Assembly: GCA_001295905.1 (NCBI GenBank)
Contig: LJHT01000064.1
Span: 1 to 64,000, forward strand
Source: a beta proteobacterium AAP51
GTDB taxonomy: Bacteria; Pseudomonadota; Gammaproteobacteria; Burkholderiales; Burkholderiaceae_C
Reading direction: 5' to 3'
Length of the DNA stretch: 64,000 bases
The notes under the pieces were generated by a model that was given only the letters and a program-made list of their open reading frames with translations, made no database searches and had not been told where the DNA came from. Positions 20,338 through 30,018 of this stretch are shown here, piece after piece (positions within the stretch are counted from its first letter, which is position 1; the number at the start of each line of letters is the position of its first letter). A program made the position numbers and the translations under genes.

Positions 20338-21411
20338 ATGCCCGCGCTGGATGCACACCCCCTGACCGAGGCGATCGCCTTCGCCGAAGCCCACGAGACA
20401 CCCTGGACGCGCGATCCGCTCCGCGAGCCCCAGCGCTTCGGCGTGCACCATGACGACCCGCCGCCCTGGAACCGCCTGCGCGGCCCCGTGCACGAGCGCG
20501 GACCCTGCAGCGGTGTGGTCTGGCGACACGGTGTCGAGATCGCCCACTGGGGCCAGCCCGGCCGGTCCGACCAGACGTTCAGCGTGGCGAAGACTTGTCT
20601 GGCCCTGCTGGCCGGCGTGGCCGAGGCGCGTGGACTGCTGCCCGACGTGGACCGACCGGTGGCCTCGCAGCTGCCCGGCATCGGCTTCGACACGCCCCAC
20701 AACACGCCCATCACCTGGCGTCAGCTGCTAGAACAGACCAGCGAGTGGGAAGGCAGCTGCTTCGGGCTGCCCGAGCAGGTGGACCGCTGGCGCAAGGTGG
20801 CCCACGACCCCAACCCCGCCGGCGGCCCCAAAGGTGGAAGCCGCCCGCTGCAGGCGCCGGGCAGCTACTGGGAATACAACGACGTGCGCATCAACCAGCT
20901 CTCGCTGGCCTTGCTGCACCTCTTTTGCCAGCCGCTGCAGCAGGTGATGCAGGAGGCGCTGCTGCAGCCACTGGGCGCGCAGGACAGCTTTCGCTGGGAA
21001 GGCTACGACGATGCCTGGGTCCTGCTGGACGGCCAGCGTCTGCCCTCGGTGCCCGGCGGCACGCACTGGGGTGGCGGCGTCACAGTCAGTGCCCGCGACC
21101 TGGCCCGGCTGGGGCAATTGCTGCTGGATGACGGCCTGCACCAGGGCCGAGCGCTGCTGCCTGCGGGGTGGGTGCGCCGCATGGGGCAGCCCGTCGCGAT
21201 AGCGCCGTTCTACGGCTGGCTGGTGTGGCTCAATCCCGAGGGCCGGCTGTTCCAGGGCGCCTCTGCGGGCGCCATGTTCATGCAGGGCGCTGGCGGCCAC
21301 ATGGTCTGGGTCGAGCCCGAACTGCAGGCCGTCGTGGTGACACGCTGGCTGGACCCTGCGCACCAGGCCCGCTTCATCGCCATGACGGCGCGCGCCCTGC
21401 GCGACCACTGA
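20338..21411 (+). CDS. Serine hydrolase of the beta-lactamase (class C/esterase) family
   Basis: This 357-residue protein is without signal peptide. The SxxK nucleophile motif is in QTFSVAKTCLALLAG, and the second catalytic region is in GSYWEYNDVRINQLS (Tyr-Asn). The overall layout matches the class C beta-lactamase/penicillin-binding-protein-like esterase family (Pfam beta-lactamase). Such cytoplasmic members are usually esterases or peptidases of unknown substrate rather than resistance enzymes. It stands alone between endonuclease I (divergent) and a small conserved gene. Confidence 0.85.
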   Translation: MPALDAHPLTEAIAFAEAHETPWTRDPLREPQRFGVHHDDPPPWNRLRGPVHERGPCSGVVWRHGVEIAHWGQPGRSDQTFSVAKTCLALLAGVAEARGLLPDVDRPVASQLPGIGFDTPHNTPITWRQLLEQTSEWEGSCFGLPEQVDRWRKVAHDPNPAGGPKGGSRPLQAPGSYWEYNDVRINQLSLALLHLFCQPLQQVMQEALLQPLGAQDSFRWEGYDDAWVLLDGQRLPSVPGGTHWGGGVTVSARDLARLGQLLLDDGLHQGRALLPAGWVRRMGQPVAIAPFYGWLVWLNPEGRLFQGASAGAMFMQGAGGHMVWVEPELQAVVVTRWLDPAHQARFIAMTARALRDH

Positions 21412-21526
21412 GCCTGCGCGGGCTCGGCGGGGTCGGACGCAAAGTTCAGGGTTGCCCCGGGGATCCTGGGTTCCAGCGGCCGCTGTCCCTAGCATTTCCA
21501 GGCACCTGACCGCTGCACGTTCCGAG

Positions 21527-22021
21527 ATGCCACGAACCCCCAAGACCTGGCGCCAGAAGATGGCCGCCAAACCACCCCACACCGTCACGCTCGACAAGGA
21601 CTTCGCCGGTGTGCCGGCCGGCGCCCGGCTGCTGATCTCTTGCCCGCAGGAGATCGAGGACTTCCTGCGCACGCACACCCAGCCGGGCGACACCCTGGCC
21701 CTCCAGGAACTGCGGCGGCGCCTGGCACGCGTGCACGGCGCCGACGCGGCCTGCCCGGTCTCGACCTCGATCTTCCTGCGCACCGTCAGCGAGGCGGCCT
21801 GGGACGACATCGAGCAGGGGGCCTCGGCCAGCAAGGTCGCGCCCTTCTGGCGCGTGGTGGAGCCCGGTTCGCCGCTGGCGCGGAAGCTGCGATGCGGCAG
21901 CGATTGGATCGTGCACCAGAGGGCGGCGGAAGCCGGAAGTCCGTTCGAGGAGACAGGGACGGCCGAGCCCCAGCCTGCAGCGGCGGCGCGCAGCGTGCGA
22001 AAGGGCCGGCCGAGGGCCTGA
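21527..22021 (+). CDS. Conserved protein resembling an MGMT-like DNA-binding fold
   Basis: This 164-residue protein starts MPRTPKTWRQKMAAK. Its core ...KDFAGVPAGARLLISCPQEIEDFLR...ADAACPVSTSIFLRTVSEAAWDD...VAPFWRVVEPGSPLARKL... resembles a widespread family of uncharacterised proteins. From memory these look like the winged-helix part of O6-alkylguanine-DNA alkyltransferases. The reactive PCHR motif is replaced by PFWR, so alkyl transfer is not expected. This relation is inference. The ATG at 21527 is chosen because the conserved region begins at once. Confidence 0.6.
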   Translation: MPRTPKTWRQKMAAKPPHTVTLDKDFAGVPAGARLLISCPQEIEDFLRTHTQPGDTLALQELRRRLARVHGADAACPVSTSIFLRTVSEAAWDDIEQGASASKVAPFWRVVEPGSPLARKLRCGSDWIVHQRAAEAGSPFEETGTAEPQPAAAARSVRKGRPRA

Positions 22022-22242
22022 CCGCGCCATGCCACCGGCGCGGTGGCGCTGGGTAGTCCTGAGATCGCTGGCCGCCCCAGGCAGGCCCGCGGCTGAAGCG
22101 CCCCTGCGGCAAGGCACGCCCGCCAGCGCGGTCACGGCTCGGTCACGCCGCGTGGCCGAAGCTCCGTTATCGGCACTGTGGCAACACCGGGGCCCGGCAC
22201 GGATGCCGGCCCGCCACAGGCCCTTGATGGAGCAAGGAGCCC

Positions 22243-22728
22243 ATGCGAACCGCCCTCACCCTGAACGGCCATCGCCACGCGGTCGAAGCCGACCCGGCCA
22301 CACCCCTGCTGTGGGTGCTGCGCGACGAGCTGCAGCTCACCGGCACCAAGTACGGCTGTGGCGCCGGCTTCTGCGGTGCCTGCACCGTGCACCTGGACGG
22401 CGTGGCCGTACGCAGCTGCGTCTTGCCGCTGCAGGCCACCCGCGGGCGGGCCATCACCACCATCGAGGCGCTGAAGCAAGACCGCGTCGGCCGGGCGCTG
22501 CAGGCCGCCTGGCTGGCCCACCAGGTGCCTCAATGCGGCTATTGCCAGGGCGGCTTCCTGATGGCCGCCACCGACCTGCTGAAGCGCCATCGGCAGCCGA
22601 CGCCAGCGCAGGTGGATGCCGCGCTGACGAACCTGTGCCGCTGCGGCAGCACGCCCCGCATGCGGGCGGCCATCGCCGATGCCGCGCTGCGATTGAACGC
22701 GCAGCCCGCGCGCCAGGAGGCCCCGTGA
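22243..22728 (+). CDS. Isoquinoline 1-oxidoreductase-type [2Fe-2S] subunit
   Basis: This 161-residue small subunit of a molybdenum hydroxylase carries two [2Fe-2S] clusters. The plant-ferredoxin-type cysteines are in YGCGAGFCGACTVHLDG with a further Cys at RSCVLP; the C-terminal helical cluster domain has QCGYCQGGF and LCRCG. It passes electrons from the Moco subunit encoded next. AAGGAG lies 6 bp upstream of the ATG. Its stop overlaps the GTG start of the large subunit. There is no FAD subunit, as in IorAB and related two-component enzymes. Confidence 0.9.
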   Translation: MRTALTLNGHRHAVEADPATPLLWVLRDELQLTGTKYGCGAGFCGACTVHLDGVAVRSCVLPLQATRGRAITTIEALKQDRVGRALQAAWLAHQVPQCGYCQGGFLMAATDLLKRHRQPTPAQVDAALTNLCRCGSTPRMRAAIADAALRLNAQPARQEAP

Positions 22729-25022
22729 ACGGCCGTGTCGACGCTGGAAGCCACCAGACAGCGGGGCCGAGCCGCCGTGCCGTGCTGCGGGCCGGTGGCG
22801 CTGCCAGCGCTGCGCTGGCGCTGGGCTGGTGCCCGGCGGCCCTGGCCGCGCCCGGGCGTCCCGCCGCCCTGGCAGGGCGCGTGCTGAACGCGGCGGAAGC
22901 TGCTGCCGCTGGCCAGGCGCTGACCGCCTGGGTGCGCATCGCGCAAGACGGGCGGGTCACGCTCACCGTGCACCGCGCCGAGATGGGCCAGGGCGCCTAC
23001 GACGTGGTGGCACAGATGCTGTCCGAGGAACTGGAAGTGGACCCCGACGCGGTGGACGTGATGGTGGCCCTGGGCGATGGCGCGCGCTACGGCAACCAGG
23101 TGACCGGCGGCAGCAGCACCGTGCGCCAGGGGCTGGACGGCCTGCTGCGCACGGGCGCTGCCGCACGCCAGCTGCTGCTGCGCGCAGCAGCCGCGCGCTG
23201 GGCGGTCCCGCTGTCGCAATGCCAGGCGCGGCTGGGCGTGGTGCACCACAGGGCATCGGGGCGCCGCGCGCACTACGGCCAGCTGGTGGCTGCGGCCAGC
23301 CAGCTCACGCCCGAGCCGCTTCCCGCGCTCAAGCCCCGGTCGCATTGGCAGGTCCTGGGCCGCCCGCGCCTGCGCCGCGACCTGCCCGCCAAGGTGGACG
23401 GCACGGCCGTCTACGGCATCGACGTCCGGCGCCCCGGGCAGTGCTTCGCGGTGGTGGCCCGTTGCCCGCGCTTCGAGGGCCGGCTGCTCGGCTTCGATGC
23501 CAGCGCCGCGATGGCCGTGCCCGGTGTGCTGCACGTGCTGAAGGTCGGACGCGACGTCTTCGGCCACCGCCGCGAAGGCGTGGCGGTGGTGGCGCGCAGC
23601 ACCTGGGCGGCGCTGCAGGGGCGCGAGGCCCTGCTGGCGCAGAACGGCGTGCAGTGGGACGACGCAGGGCTGGACAGCCTGGACGGCGTTGCCATCGAGG
23701 CCGCGCAGACCGAAGCGCTGCAGCAGCCCGGCACGCACTTCTGGAGCAAGGGCAACCCCGATCGCGCGCGCGCCGCGGCGGACGTCACCGTGGATGCGAC
23801 CTACCGCACCCCTTACCAGGCCCACGCCTGCCTGGAGCCGCTGAACTGCACCGCCCTCTTCGACCCGGCCGACGGCGGCACGCTGCAGGTGTGGGGCCCG
23901 ATCCAGGGCCCGGACTGGATGCAGTCGCACCTGAGCCAGGCCTTCGCCCTGCCACGCGACCGTGTGCAGGTGCAAATGACGCTGCTGGGCGGCGCCTTCG
24001 GCCGCAAGGCCTTCACCGACTACGTGCACGAAGCGGCAGCACTGGCACGCGCCCTGCCCGGTGAGCCGGTGCAGGTGCTGTGGACGCGCGACGACGACCT
24101 GACGCTCGGCCCTTTCCGGCCCGGCATGGCCTACCGCGCACGCGGCGCAGTTCGCGGCCACGGCGACGCGGCACGGCTGGCCGTACTGGACGTGCTGGCA
24201 GCGGGCCAGAACATCGACCTGCAGAGCCCGGCCGCGGACCGCAGCCCCGGGGGTGGTGCCGATGGCGGCCGCTACCAGCACAACCTGGAAGAAGGCCTGC
24301 CCGAGGCCTACAAGCGCAGCGTGCCGCACCTGCGCCTGGCCGATGTGGCCCTGCACCTGCCCGTGCCGGTGATGTGGTGGCGCGCGGTGTATGCGTCGAC
24401 CAATGCTTTCGCTTTCGAGTGCCTGATCGACGAGTTGGCGCAGGCCGCCCAGACCGACCCCGTGGCCTTGCGCCGCCACGCCTTGTGGGACGCGCGCGGC
24501 CAGCGCCTGCTGGAACGGCTGGCGGCCGTCAGCGGCTGGGCCACGCGCAAGCCCGGCCAGGGCTGGGGCGTGGCCTTGACCTGGTGCTTCGAGAGCTGGG
24601 TCGGCCAGGTCGTGAAGGTGGGGCCGCAGCCGGGCGGCGGTGGGGGCATCAGGGTCGAGCGTGTCTGGGCCGTCATCGACTGCGGCCTGGCGGCCAGCCC
24701 CGACGGCGTCAAGGCGCAGGTCGAGGGCAGCATCGTCATGGCACTGGGCGCTGCGGTCCACCACGCCGTGCACTTCGAGCGCGGGCGTGCCGTGGCGCGC
24801 AACTTCGACGCCTACCCCCTGCCGGGGCTGGCCGACCTGCCGGCCATCGAGGTGCACCTGCTCACCGACGACAGCAGCCCGCCCGGCGGTGCGGGCGAAC
24901 CGGCATTGCCGGGCTTCGCGCCCGCGCTGGCCAACGCCATCTTCGACCTGACCTGGGAGCGCTTACGCCGGCTGCCCATCGACCTGACCGCGCTGCGGGC
25001 TCGCTCTGCCACTGCCGAATGA
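22725..25022 (+). CDS. Isoquinoline 1-oxidoreductase-type molybdopterin subunit
   Basis: This 765-residue large subunit of the xanthine-dehydrogenase superfamily has a twin-arginine signal (SRRAVLRAGGAASAALALG), so the enzyme is probably exported folded with its small subunit. Moco-binding segments include GQGAYDVVAQMLSEELEVDPD, GNQVTGGSSTVRQG, LLGGAFGRKAF and GGAGEPALPGFAPALANAIF near the C-terminus. The family oxidises aromatic heterocycles or aldehydes; the natural substrate here is unknown. The GTG start at 22725 overlaps the TGA of the small subunit and is preceded by AGGAGG. Confidence 0.9.
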   Translation: MNGRVDAGSHQTAGPSRRAVLRAGGAASAALALGWCPAALAAPGRPAALAGRVLNAAEAAAAGQALTAWVRIAQDGRVTLTVHRAEMGQGAYDVVAQMLSEELEVDPDAVDVMVALGDGARYGNQVTGGSSTVRQGLDGLLRTGAAARQLLLRAAAARWAVPLSQCQARLGVVHHRASGRRAHYGQLVAAASQLTPEPLPALKPRSHWQVLGRPRLRRDLPAKVDGTAVYGIDVRRPGQCFAVVARCPRFEGRLLGFDASAAMAVPGVLHVLKVGRDVFGHRREGVAVVARSTWAALQGREALLAQNGVQWDDAGLDSLDGVAIEAAQTEALQQPGTHFWSKGNPDRARAAADVTVDATYRTPYQAHACLEPLNCTALFDPADGGTLQVWGPIQGPDWMQSHLSQAFALPRDRVQVQMTLLGGAFGRKAFTDYVHEAAALARALPGEPVQVLWTRDDDLTLGPFRPGMAYRARGAVRGHGDAARLAVLDVLAAGQNIDLQSPAADRSPGGGADGGRYQHNLEEGLPEAYKRSVPHLRLADVALHLPVPVMWWRAVYASTNAFAFECLIDELAQAAQTDPVALRRHALWDARGQRLLERLAAVSGWATRKPGQGWGVALTWCFESWVGQVVKVGPQPGGGGGIRVERVWAVIDCGLAASPDGVKAQVEGSIVMALGAAVHHAVHFERGRAVARNFDAYPLPGLADLPAIEVHLLTDDSSPPGGAGEPALPGFAPALANAIFDLTWERLRRLPIDLTALRARSATAE

Positions 25023-25045
25023 CCGAAATCTCCCGGAAGCAACCC

Positions 25046-26146
25046 ATGAAACCCATCCAGAAATCCGCACGTGTGGCCGCAGCCTGTGCACTCGGCGCCA
25101 TCGCCTTGGCGTCCTCACCCGCCTTCGCCGGCGCAGCCGCATCGCCCCCGACGGCTGCGCCGACCACCAGTGCTGCAGCCGCCTGCTGGCCACCGTTGCC
25201 TCCCGGCTGGGAAGGCGTGCTGCTGGTGGGGCACCTGCGCGACACCGACGTCTTGCAACGCGCCGACGGCCCGTCCAGCGGCGCGCCGCTGACGACGGAC
25301 ACGCGGCTGAACATCGCCTCGCTGGGCAAGATGTTCACCGCGGTGGCTGTCGGACAACTCGTCGATGCCGGCCGCGTGCGCTTCGACGACCCCGTCGGCA
25401 GGCATCTGCCCGAGCTACCGGCCGAGTTCCGTGCCTTGACGGTGGCGCAACTCCTGACGCACACCGCAGGGCTGGGCAGCTATCTCGAAGAACACGCCCT
25501 GGAGCGCGTCGAGGCACTGCCCACGGCGCGCTCGCTGCTACCCCTGTTGACCGCGCAGGCGCCGCGCGACATCGGCCAGTGGCGCTACTCGAACACCGGC
25601 TTCGCGATGGCCGCCGCCATCGTCGAGACGGTCTCGGGGCTGGACTACGAGCGCTATGTGCGCGAACGCATCTTCGCCCCCGCCGGGATGACGAGCACGG
25701 GCTTTGCGCCCGCGCCGGGCGACGCGCTGCCCACGGTCGTCACCGCCGACGGCAAGGTGCGGCACCCCGCCATCGGGCGCATGCGCGGGGGCCCGGCGGG
25801 CGGCGCCTTCGCCACCGCGGCAGACCTGCACCGGTTTGCCCGCGCACTGCTCGACGGCACCTTGCTGCTTCCGGCCACGGCCACGCAGATGACGAGCCTG
25901 CAGCACGAGATGGGGCCCCGCCGTGCCGATGGCCTGCCCCGCGGGTGGGGCTACGGCTTCGGTGTCGCTGGCCATGGCAGCGGCCGGATGTTCGGGCACG
26001 TGGGCGGCGTCCCGGGCGCGACGGCCGCGCTGCGCATCCGCGCGGCCGACGGCCGCGTCGTGGTGGCGCTGGCGCCGCAGGACCGCGTCACGGCGCCTGC
26101 CTCGGCCCTGCTCGAGGTCCAGCCCGCCAGCTGCAAGGCACCCTGA
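25046..26146 (+). CDS. Exported class C beta-lactamase-like serine hydrolase
   Basis: This 366-residue protein has a typical signal peptide (MKPIQKSARVAAACALGAIALASSPAFA). The nucleophile motif is SLGK in LNIASLGKMFTAVAVGQ, the second motif YSN is in WRYSNTGFAM, and HVGG near the C-terminus takes the place of the KTG triad. It belongs to the beta-lactamase/esterase/D-Ala peptidase family; actual beta-lactam hydrolysis cannot be inferred. An ATG at 25019 overlaps the preceding stop, but 25046 gives the clean signal peptide. Confidence 0.85.
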   Translation: MKPIQKSARVAAACALGAIALASSPAFAGAAASPPTAAPTTSAAAACWPPLPPGWEGVLLVGHLRDTDVLQRADGPSSGAPLTTDTRLNIASLGKMFTAVAVGQLVDAGRVRFDDPVGRHLPELPAEFRALTVAQLLTHTAGLGSYLEEHALERVEALPTARSLLPLLTAQAPRDIGQWRYSNTGFAMAAAIVETVSGLDYERYVRERIFAPAGMTSTGFAPAPGDALPTVVTADGKVRHPAIGRMRGGPAGGAFATAADLHRFARALLDGTLLLPATATQMTSLQHEMGPRRADGLPRGWGYGFGVAGHGSGRMFGHVGGVPGATAALRIRAADGRVVVALAPQDRVTAPASALLEVQPASCKAP

Positions 26147-26248
26147 GGGCGGGCCGCTGGCGCCCGATGAAACGCCGTACGCTGGCCGGCTGCACACCGC
26201 CGCCGCTGCGATGCCCATAACGCCTTTCCGACACAACCCGCGCTCACC

Positions 26249-26839
26249 ATGCCCAACGCCGACACGACCCCACCGAGCCGCCCGCAAGTCGAGGTGTTCA
26301 TCGCGACCTCGCTCGACGGTTTCATCGCACGCCCTGACGGCAGCCTGGACTGGCTGATGCAGGCGCAGGCCACCGCACCCGCTGGCGAGGACTTCGGCTA
26401 TGCCGAATTCATGGCCGGCGTCGATGCGCTGGTGATGGGCCGCAAGACCTTCGAGACCGTGCTGGGCTTCGACCCCTGGCCCTACGGCGAGTTGCCGGTG
26501 TGGGTGATGTCGCGCCAGCAGCGCCTGGCGATTCCCGAAACCCTGAGGCCACATGTACAGCACGGCGGCACCGAGGTGGCGGCGCTGCTTCGGCAGCTGG
26601 CGCAACAAGGCGTTCGGCGCCTGTACCTGGATGGTGGCGAACTGATCCAGTCCTTCCTGTTCGAGGACCTGGTCGACCGCATCACCGTGACCACGGTGCC
26701 GCTGCTGCTGGGCCAGGGCCGCCGCTTGTGGGGCCCGCTGCCGGCCGACCGGGCCTGGACGCTGCAGGCGTCACGGCACTGGCCCTGCGGCCTGGTGCAA
26801 AGCTGCTATGCCCGCCTGAGAAACGCCAGTCCACAGTGA
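26249..26839 (+). CDS. Dihydrofolate reductase-like (RibD C-terminal domain) protein
   Basis: This 196-residue NADPH-binding reductase domain has VEVFIATSLDGFIARPDGSLDWL at the N-terminus, ALVMGRKTFETVLGF, and LYLDGGELIQSFLFEDLVDRITVTTVPLLLGQGRRLW near the C-terminus. These are the hallmarks of the RibD_C/YyaP-YwjB family. The family's substrates are mostly unknown. It is followed by a convergent acetyltransferase gene. Confidence 0.9.
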   Translation: MPNADTTPPSRPQVEVFIATSLDGFIARPDGSLDWLMQAQATAPAGEDFGYAEFMAGVDALVMGRKTFETVLGFDPWPYGELPVWVMSRQQRLAIPETLRPHVQHGGTEVAALLRQLAQQGVRRLYLDGGELIQSFLFEDLVDRITVTTVPLLLGQGRRLWGPLPADRAWTLQASRHWPCGLVQSCYARLRNASPQ

Positions 26840-26873
26840 GGCAGGCTGCGCAAGGCGGGCTGGCCTGCGGGCT

Positions 26874-28217
26874 TCAGGTGCGCACCAGGGTGACATCGGT
26901 GCACGCCTCGCCGGCGAACACGACCTCCGCGCGCGCCACCTCTGCAAAACCCAGGCGCGCCAGCAGCCGCAGGCTGGCCGCGTTGCGGCTGTCGCTCATG
27001 GCGCGCAGGCCTTGGCAGCCGGGCTGGCCCAGCAGGCGGTCGCACAGCGGCTGCAGTGCCGCCTTCGCCCAGCCGCGGCCCTGCGCTTCGCGCGCCAGCG
27101 TGAAACCCAGCTGCACCTGGCCCGGCGCCTCGTGCAGCAGGCCGATGTCGCCCACCAACCGGTCGTCCTTGGCGCGCGCGATGCCGATCTGCACCCACGT
27201 GCCTTCAGGCCAGGGGCTGCGAACGGAGCGCTGGGCCAGTGCTTCCATCTCTTCGAGGAAGGCCGCGGCCTGCACCGGCGACATCCGTGCCCAGCCCTGG
27301 TAGCGGGCCACTTCGGGGTCGCCGCGGTAGGCCTGGAAGGGCTCGAGATCGCTGCGGCGCAGCGGCCGCAGGCGCACCGGGCCGGCCTGCAGCGGCAGTT
27401 CAGGCAGCAGGGGGCACGCGGGGGCGGGCTGGCCAGGCCGCTCCAGTGACCAGGCCGGGGTGTCCACCGGCGTGAAGCCCAGCTGGCCGTAGAGCCTGGC
27501 CGGCCCTTCCTCCTCGGCAACGATCACCAGCTGCTTCACCGTGCCGGCCAGCGCCCGGGCCCCCGCCTGGCTCACCAGGGCGCTGGCGACCCCTCGCCGG
27601 CGCCATTCGGGGCGCGTCACCACCGATTGGTAGCGCCCGAGCCCGGTACCGTCGTGGAACAAGCCGCAGCATGCGATCAGCCGGCGCTCTGCATCGAAAG
27701 CCCCGTGCCAGTCGCCCCGGCCGGCGTCGCGCAGGCGGCGGTAGTTGGCGAACTTGGCTTCGAGGTAGCTGCGGTAGTCGGCTTCGCTGTGCTGGGGGTC
27801 GCGGTCGGTCAGCTCCACCTCCAGCGCGGCGGCCCATTCGTCGTCGCGCAGCGGGCGCACCGTGACGCCTGCGGGCGCAGGCCGTGGCTCCAGCGCTTCG
27901 GCCGAGAGCGCCACGCACCGGCCCAGGACGTAGCCGCGCTCGAGGAAGCCGCTCACGTCACCGGGCTCGGCCCCCAGCCAACCGAAGGCGCGGTGCTTCG
28001 ATGGCGGCTGGCGGCCGGCGATGTGCTGGACGAAAAGCGCTTCCCAGTGAGTGGGGTCCGCTGGGCCCGGCGCGGCATCGAACAACAAGAAGTTGCCCCA
28101 CCAGTAGGTGGGGTTGCTGGGCGTTCGGATGCACCAGAAGCCGGCTTCACGGGTGACCTCACCCGCCGCCCGCGCAAAGATGAGGTCGGTGGTCCAAACG
28201 AGGCTGGGGTCCTGCAT
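26874..28217 (-). CDS. Protein with two tandem GNAT acetyltransferase domains
   Basis: This 447-residue protein has two complete GNAT domains. The first (about residues 115-265) has VVTRPEWRRRGVASALV as the acetyl-CoA pyrophosphate loop. The second (about 290-445) starts VRLRPLRRSDLEPFQAYRGD and has GFTLAREAQGRGWAKAAL and NAASLRLLARLGF, the RimJ/RimL-like type. The N-terminal 110 residues (WTTDLIFARAAGEVTREAGFW...) form a separate region often seen before such domains. Substrates are unknown. The start is at MQDPSLVW; the frame is open upstream without plausible protein. Confidence 0.88.
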   Translation of the reverse strand: MQDPSLVWTTDLIFARAAGEVTREAGFWCIRTPSNPTYWWGNFLLFDAAPGPADPTHWEALFVQHIAGRQPPSKHRAFGWLGAEPGDVSGFLERGYVLGRCVALSAEALEPRPAPAGVTVRPLRDDEWAAALEVELTDRDPQHSEADYRSYLEAKFANYRRLRDAGRGDWHGAFDAERRLIACCGLFHDGTGLGRYQSVVTRPEWRRRGVASALVSQAGARALAGTVKQLVIVAEEEGPARLYGQLGFTPVDTPAWSLERPGQPAPACPLLPELPLQAGPVRLRPLRRSDLEPFQAYRGDPEVARYQGWARMSPVQAAAFLEEMEALAQRSVRSPWPEGTWVQIGIARAKDDRLVGDIGLLHEAPGQVQLGFTLAREAQGRGWAKAALQPLCDRLLGQPGCQGLRAMSDSRNAASLRLLARLGFAEVARAEVVFAGEACTDVTLVRT

Positions 28218-28264
28218 GCGTCGTCCTCGAGACGGCACGGTACTGTCGGCCAGGCCGGCCCGCT

Positions 28265-28480
28265 TCACCAGGCTTGGTCGCGCCCGGGCCCGGGCGCGCG
28301 CTGCAAAGGCCAGGCCGTGGCCAACCCTGCGCGGGAGACGCACCGTTGCCACAGCCTTTCGCGGCTGCTCATCACCGCCCCGCAGTCCAGCACGAGGCGG
28401 TCGACGCGCAGCGGCGTGAGCATGAATCCGTCGGTGGCCGGGGGCTCGGGCATCACGAAATCTCGGGGCAGGAAAGGCAT
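28265..28480 (-). pseudogene. Short N-terminal fragment of a GNAT-like protein
   Basis: A 71-codon frame begins MPFLPRDFVMPEPPATDGFMLTPLRVDRLVLDCGAVMSSRERLW, which looks like the start of a one-domain acetyltransferase. It then dissolves into basic sequence and stops, with the acetyl-CoA loop missing. It lies directly downstream of the SDR gene on the same strand. It is most likely a truncated gene, less likely a small functional protein. Confidence 0.45.
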
Positions 28481-28493
28481 GGTGGGCTCCAGT

Positions 28494-29288
28494 TCAACGC
28501 TGCGGCACGGCGGCACTGCCGGCCATCAGGCCGCCGTCGACGTGCAGTTCGCTGCCGGTCATGTACAGGCACTCGTCGCTGGCCAGCAGCACCGCCAGTG
28601 CGGCCACTTCGGCCGGCTCGCCGAAACGGCGCAAGGGTGTGTCGGCCACCATCGCGTCCATCCGGGCGGCGCGTTCGGCACCCTGGCCCAGCATCGGTTC
28701 CCACATCGGCGTCAGCACGGCCGCTGGCAGTATCGCGTTGCAGCGCACCGGCAGCCGCTGCTCGGCGCAGTACAGCGCCACGCTGCGCGTGTGGTTCACG
28801 ACAGCGGCCTTGCTGGCCGCATAGGCCGCCGCCGCAGGCACGCCCACGCGGCCGCTGCGCGAAGCGATGTTGATGATGCTGCCGGCCTTTGTGCCGCGCC
28901 GCATGGCGCGCAGTGCATGCTTGCAGCCCAGGAACACGCCATCCAGGTTGGTGCGCATCACGGCATGCCAATCGGCCAGCGCGGCGTGTTCCGGGTCGTG
29001 CGCGGCACCGTGCTCCAGCCCGCTGATGCCGGCGTTGTTGACCAGCACGTCCAGCCGGCCATGGCTGTCGAGCACACGCGCCATGGCACCGATCCAGCCG
29101 AGCTCTTCCCGCACATCCAGCTTCAGCCAGGCAGCGCCCAGGCTTTCGGCGGTGGCGCGGCCCGCCGGTTCGTCGATGTCGCTCACCACCACGAAGGCGC
29201 CTTCGGCCACGTAGGCCTGCGCGATGGCCGCGCCTATGCCCCGCGCCGCGCCGGTGACCAGCGCCACCTTGTGTTGCAGCCGCTTCAT
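28494..29288 (-). CDS. Short-chain dehydrogenase/reductase
   Basis: This is a 264-residue classical SDR: cofactor motif TGAARGIG at residues 12-19, NNAG near residue 90, catalytic Ser in IASRSGRVG, and YAASK with catalytic Tyr and Lys. DIDE after the second beta strand suggests NAD rather than NADP. The C-terminus [18 protein letters not shown] is standard. The substrate is unknown. Confidence 0.92.
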   Translation of the reverse strand: MKRLQHKVALVTGAARGIGAAIAQAYVAEGAFVVVSDIDEPAGRATAESLGAAWLKLDVREELGWIGAMARVLDSHGRLDVLVNNAGISGLEHGAAHDPEHAALADWHAVMRTNLDGVFLGCKHALRAMRRGTKAGSIINIASRSGRVGVPAAAAYAASKAAVVNHTRSVALYCAEQRLPVRCNAILPAAVLTPMWEPMLGQGAERAARMDAMVADTPLRRFGEPAEVAALAVLLASDECLYMTGSELHVDGGLMAGSAAVPQR

Positions 29289-29316
29289 GCGCTTGCCTCT
29301 TGCGTCTGCCGTGCGC

Positions 29317-30018
29317 TCAACCCAGCGTCAGGGCCGGGTCGAACAACAGGCCCAGTGCCAGCGCCGCCTGCGTGAGGGCAGCCCGCAGCTCCGGCTCCAG
29401 GCCCGCCGCACTGCGCAGCACGGGCTTGCCGCCGGCCAGGTCCAGCGCGGCCACGTCGCGCCCCTGGATGATGAAACGGTAGCCGGCGGGCTGCGACAGC
29501 GGCAAGGGCGTGCCCGCCAGGGCGTGCTCCGAGCGGATGTCGATGACGATGCCGCCGAAGGTCGCTCGCCCCTCGCGAGCCTGGCGGGTGCCCGCGCCCG
29601 CCAGCCGCGGTTCCATCAGCCGCAGTTCACCGGCCACGCGCCCGGTGAAGCGGCAACCCAGCTGCAGCGCCTGGACCGGGGTGTCGACGATGCCCGCCGT
29701 GACGGCGGTGGCGCGCCCGTCGCAGCGCCCCTGGGCGTCAGGGTGCTCGAACTCCACGGACACGCGGTCGAGCCGCAGCCTGTCGAAGACCGACAGCGCA
29801 TCGCCCGTGCGCCGGAAGCTGACGGGCTGCCCGTCCAGCGTGAAGCGCCCGCTGCGGCCAGCGCCCAGGCCTTCGAAGGGCTTCGGCGCAGCGGCCTCCA
29901 GGCTGGCCGGCAAGGCCATGCGGGCGGTGGGCAAGCCGGCACAGGCCGCCAGGCCCAGGCTGGCCGCCACCCACCAAGCCGCGCGCCAAACGGGGCGCCA
30001 AACGGGGCGCCAGGCCAT
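29317..30018 (-). CDS. Uncharacterised lipoprotein
   Basis: This 233-residue protein begins [26 protein letters not shown], a lipoprotein signal with the lipobox LAAC; the WRPV duplication comes from a short repeat in the DNA. The body ([33 protein letters not shown]..., later [21 protein letters not shown]) looks like a beta-rich envelope protein, but no family was recognised. An upstream ATG at 30090 would place the cysteine at residue 50, too far for a normal lipobox, so 30018 is preferred. Confidence 0.65.
   Translation of the reverse strand: MAWRPVWRPVWRAAWWVAASLGLAACAGLPTARMALPASLEAAAPKPFEGLGAGRSGRFTLDGQPVSFRRTGDALSVFDRLRLDRVSVEFEHPDAQGRCDGRATAVTAGIVDTPVQALQLGCRFTGRVAGELRLMEPRLAGAGTRQAREGRATFGGIVIDIRSEHALAGTPLPLSQPAGYRFIIQGRDVAALDLAGGKPVLRSAAGLEPELRAALTQAALALGLLFDPALTLG

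Noticed and set aside
22539..24857. Minus-strand open frame of about 770 codons
   Set aside because: It is antisense to the molybdopterin subunit, whose Moco and Tat motifs are unmistakable. No motifs are seen in the antisense translation.
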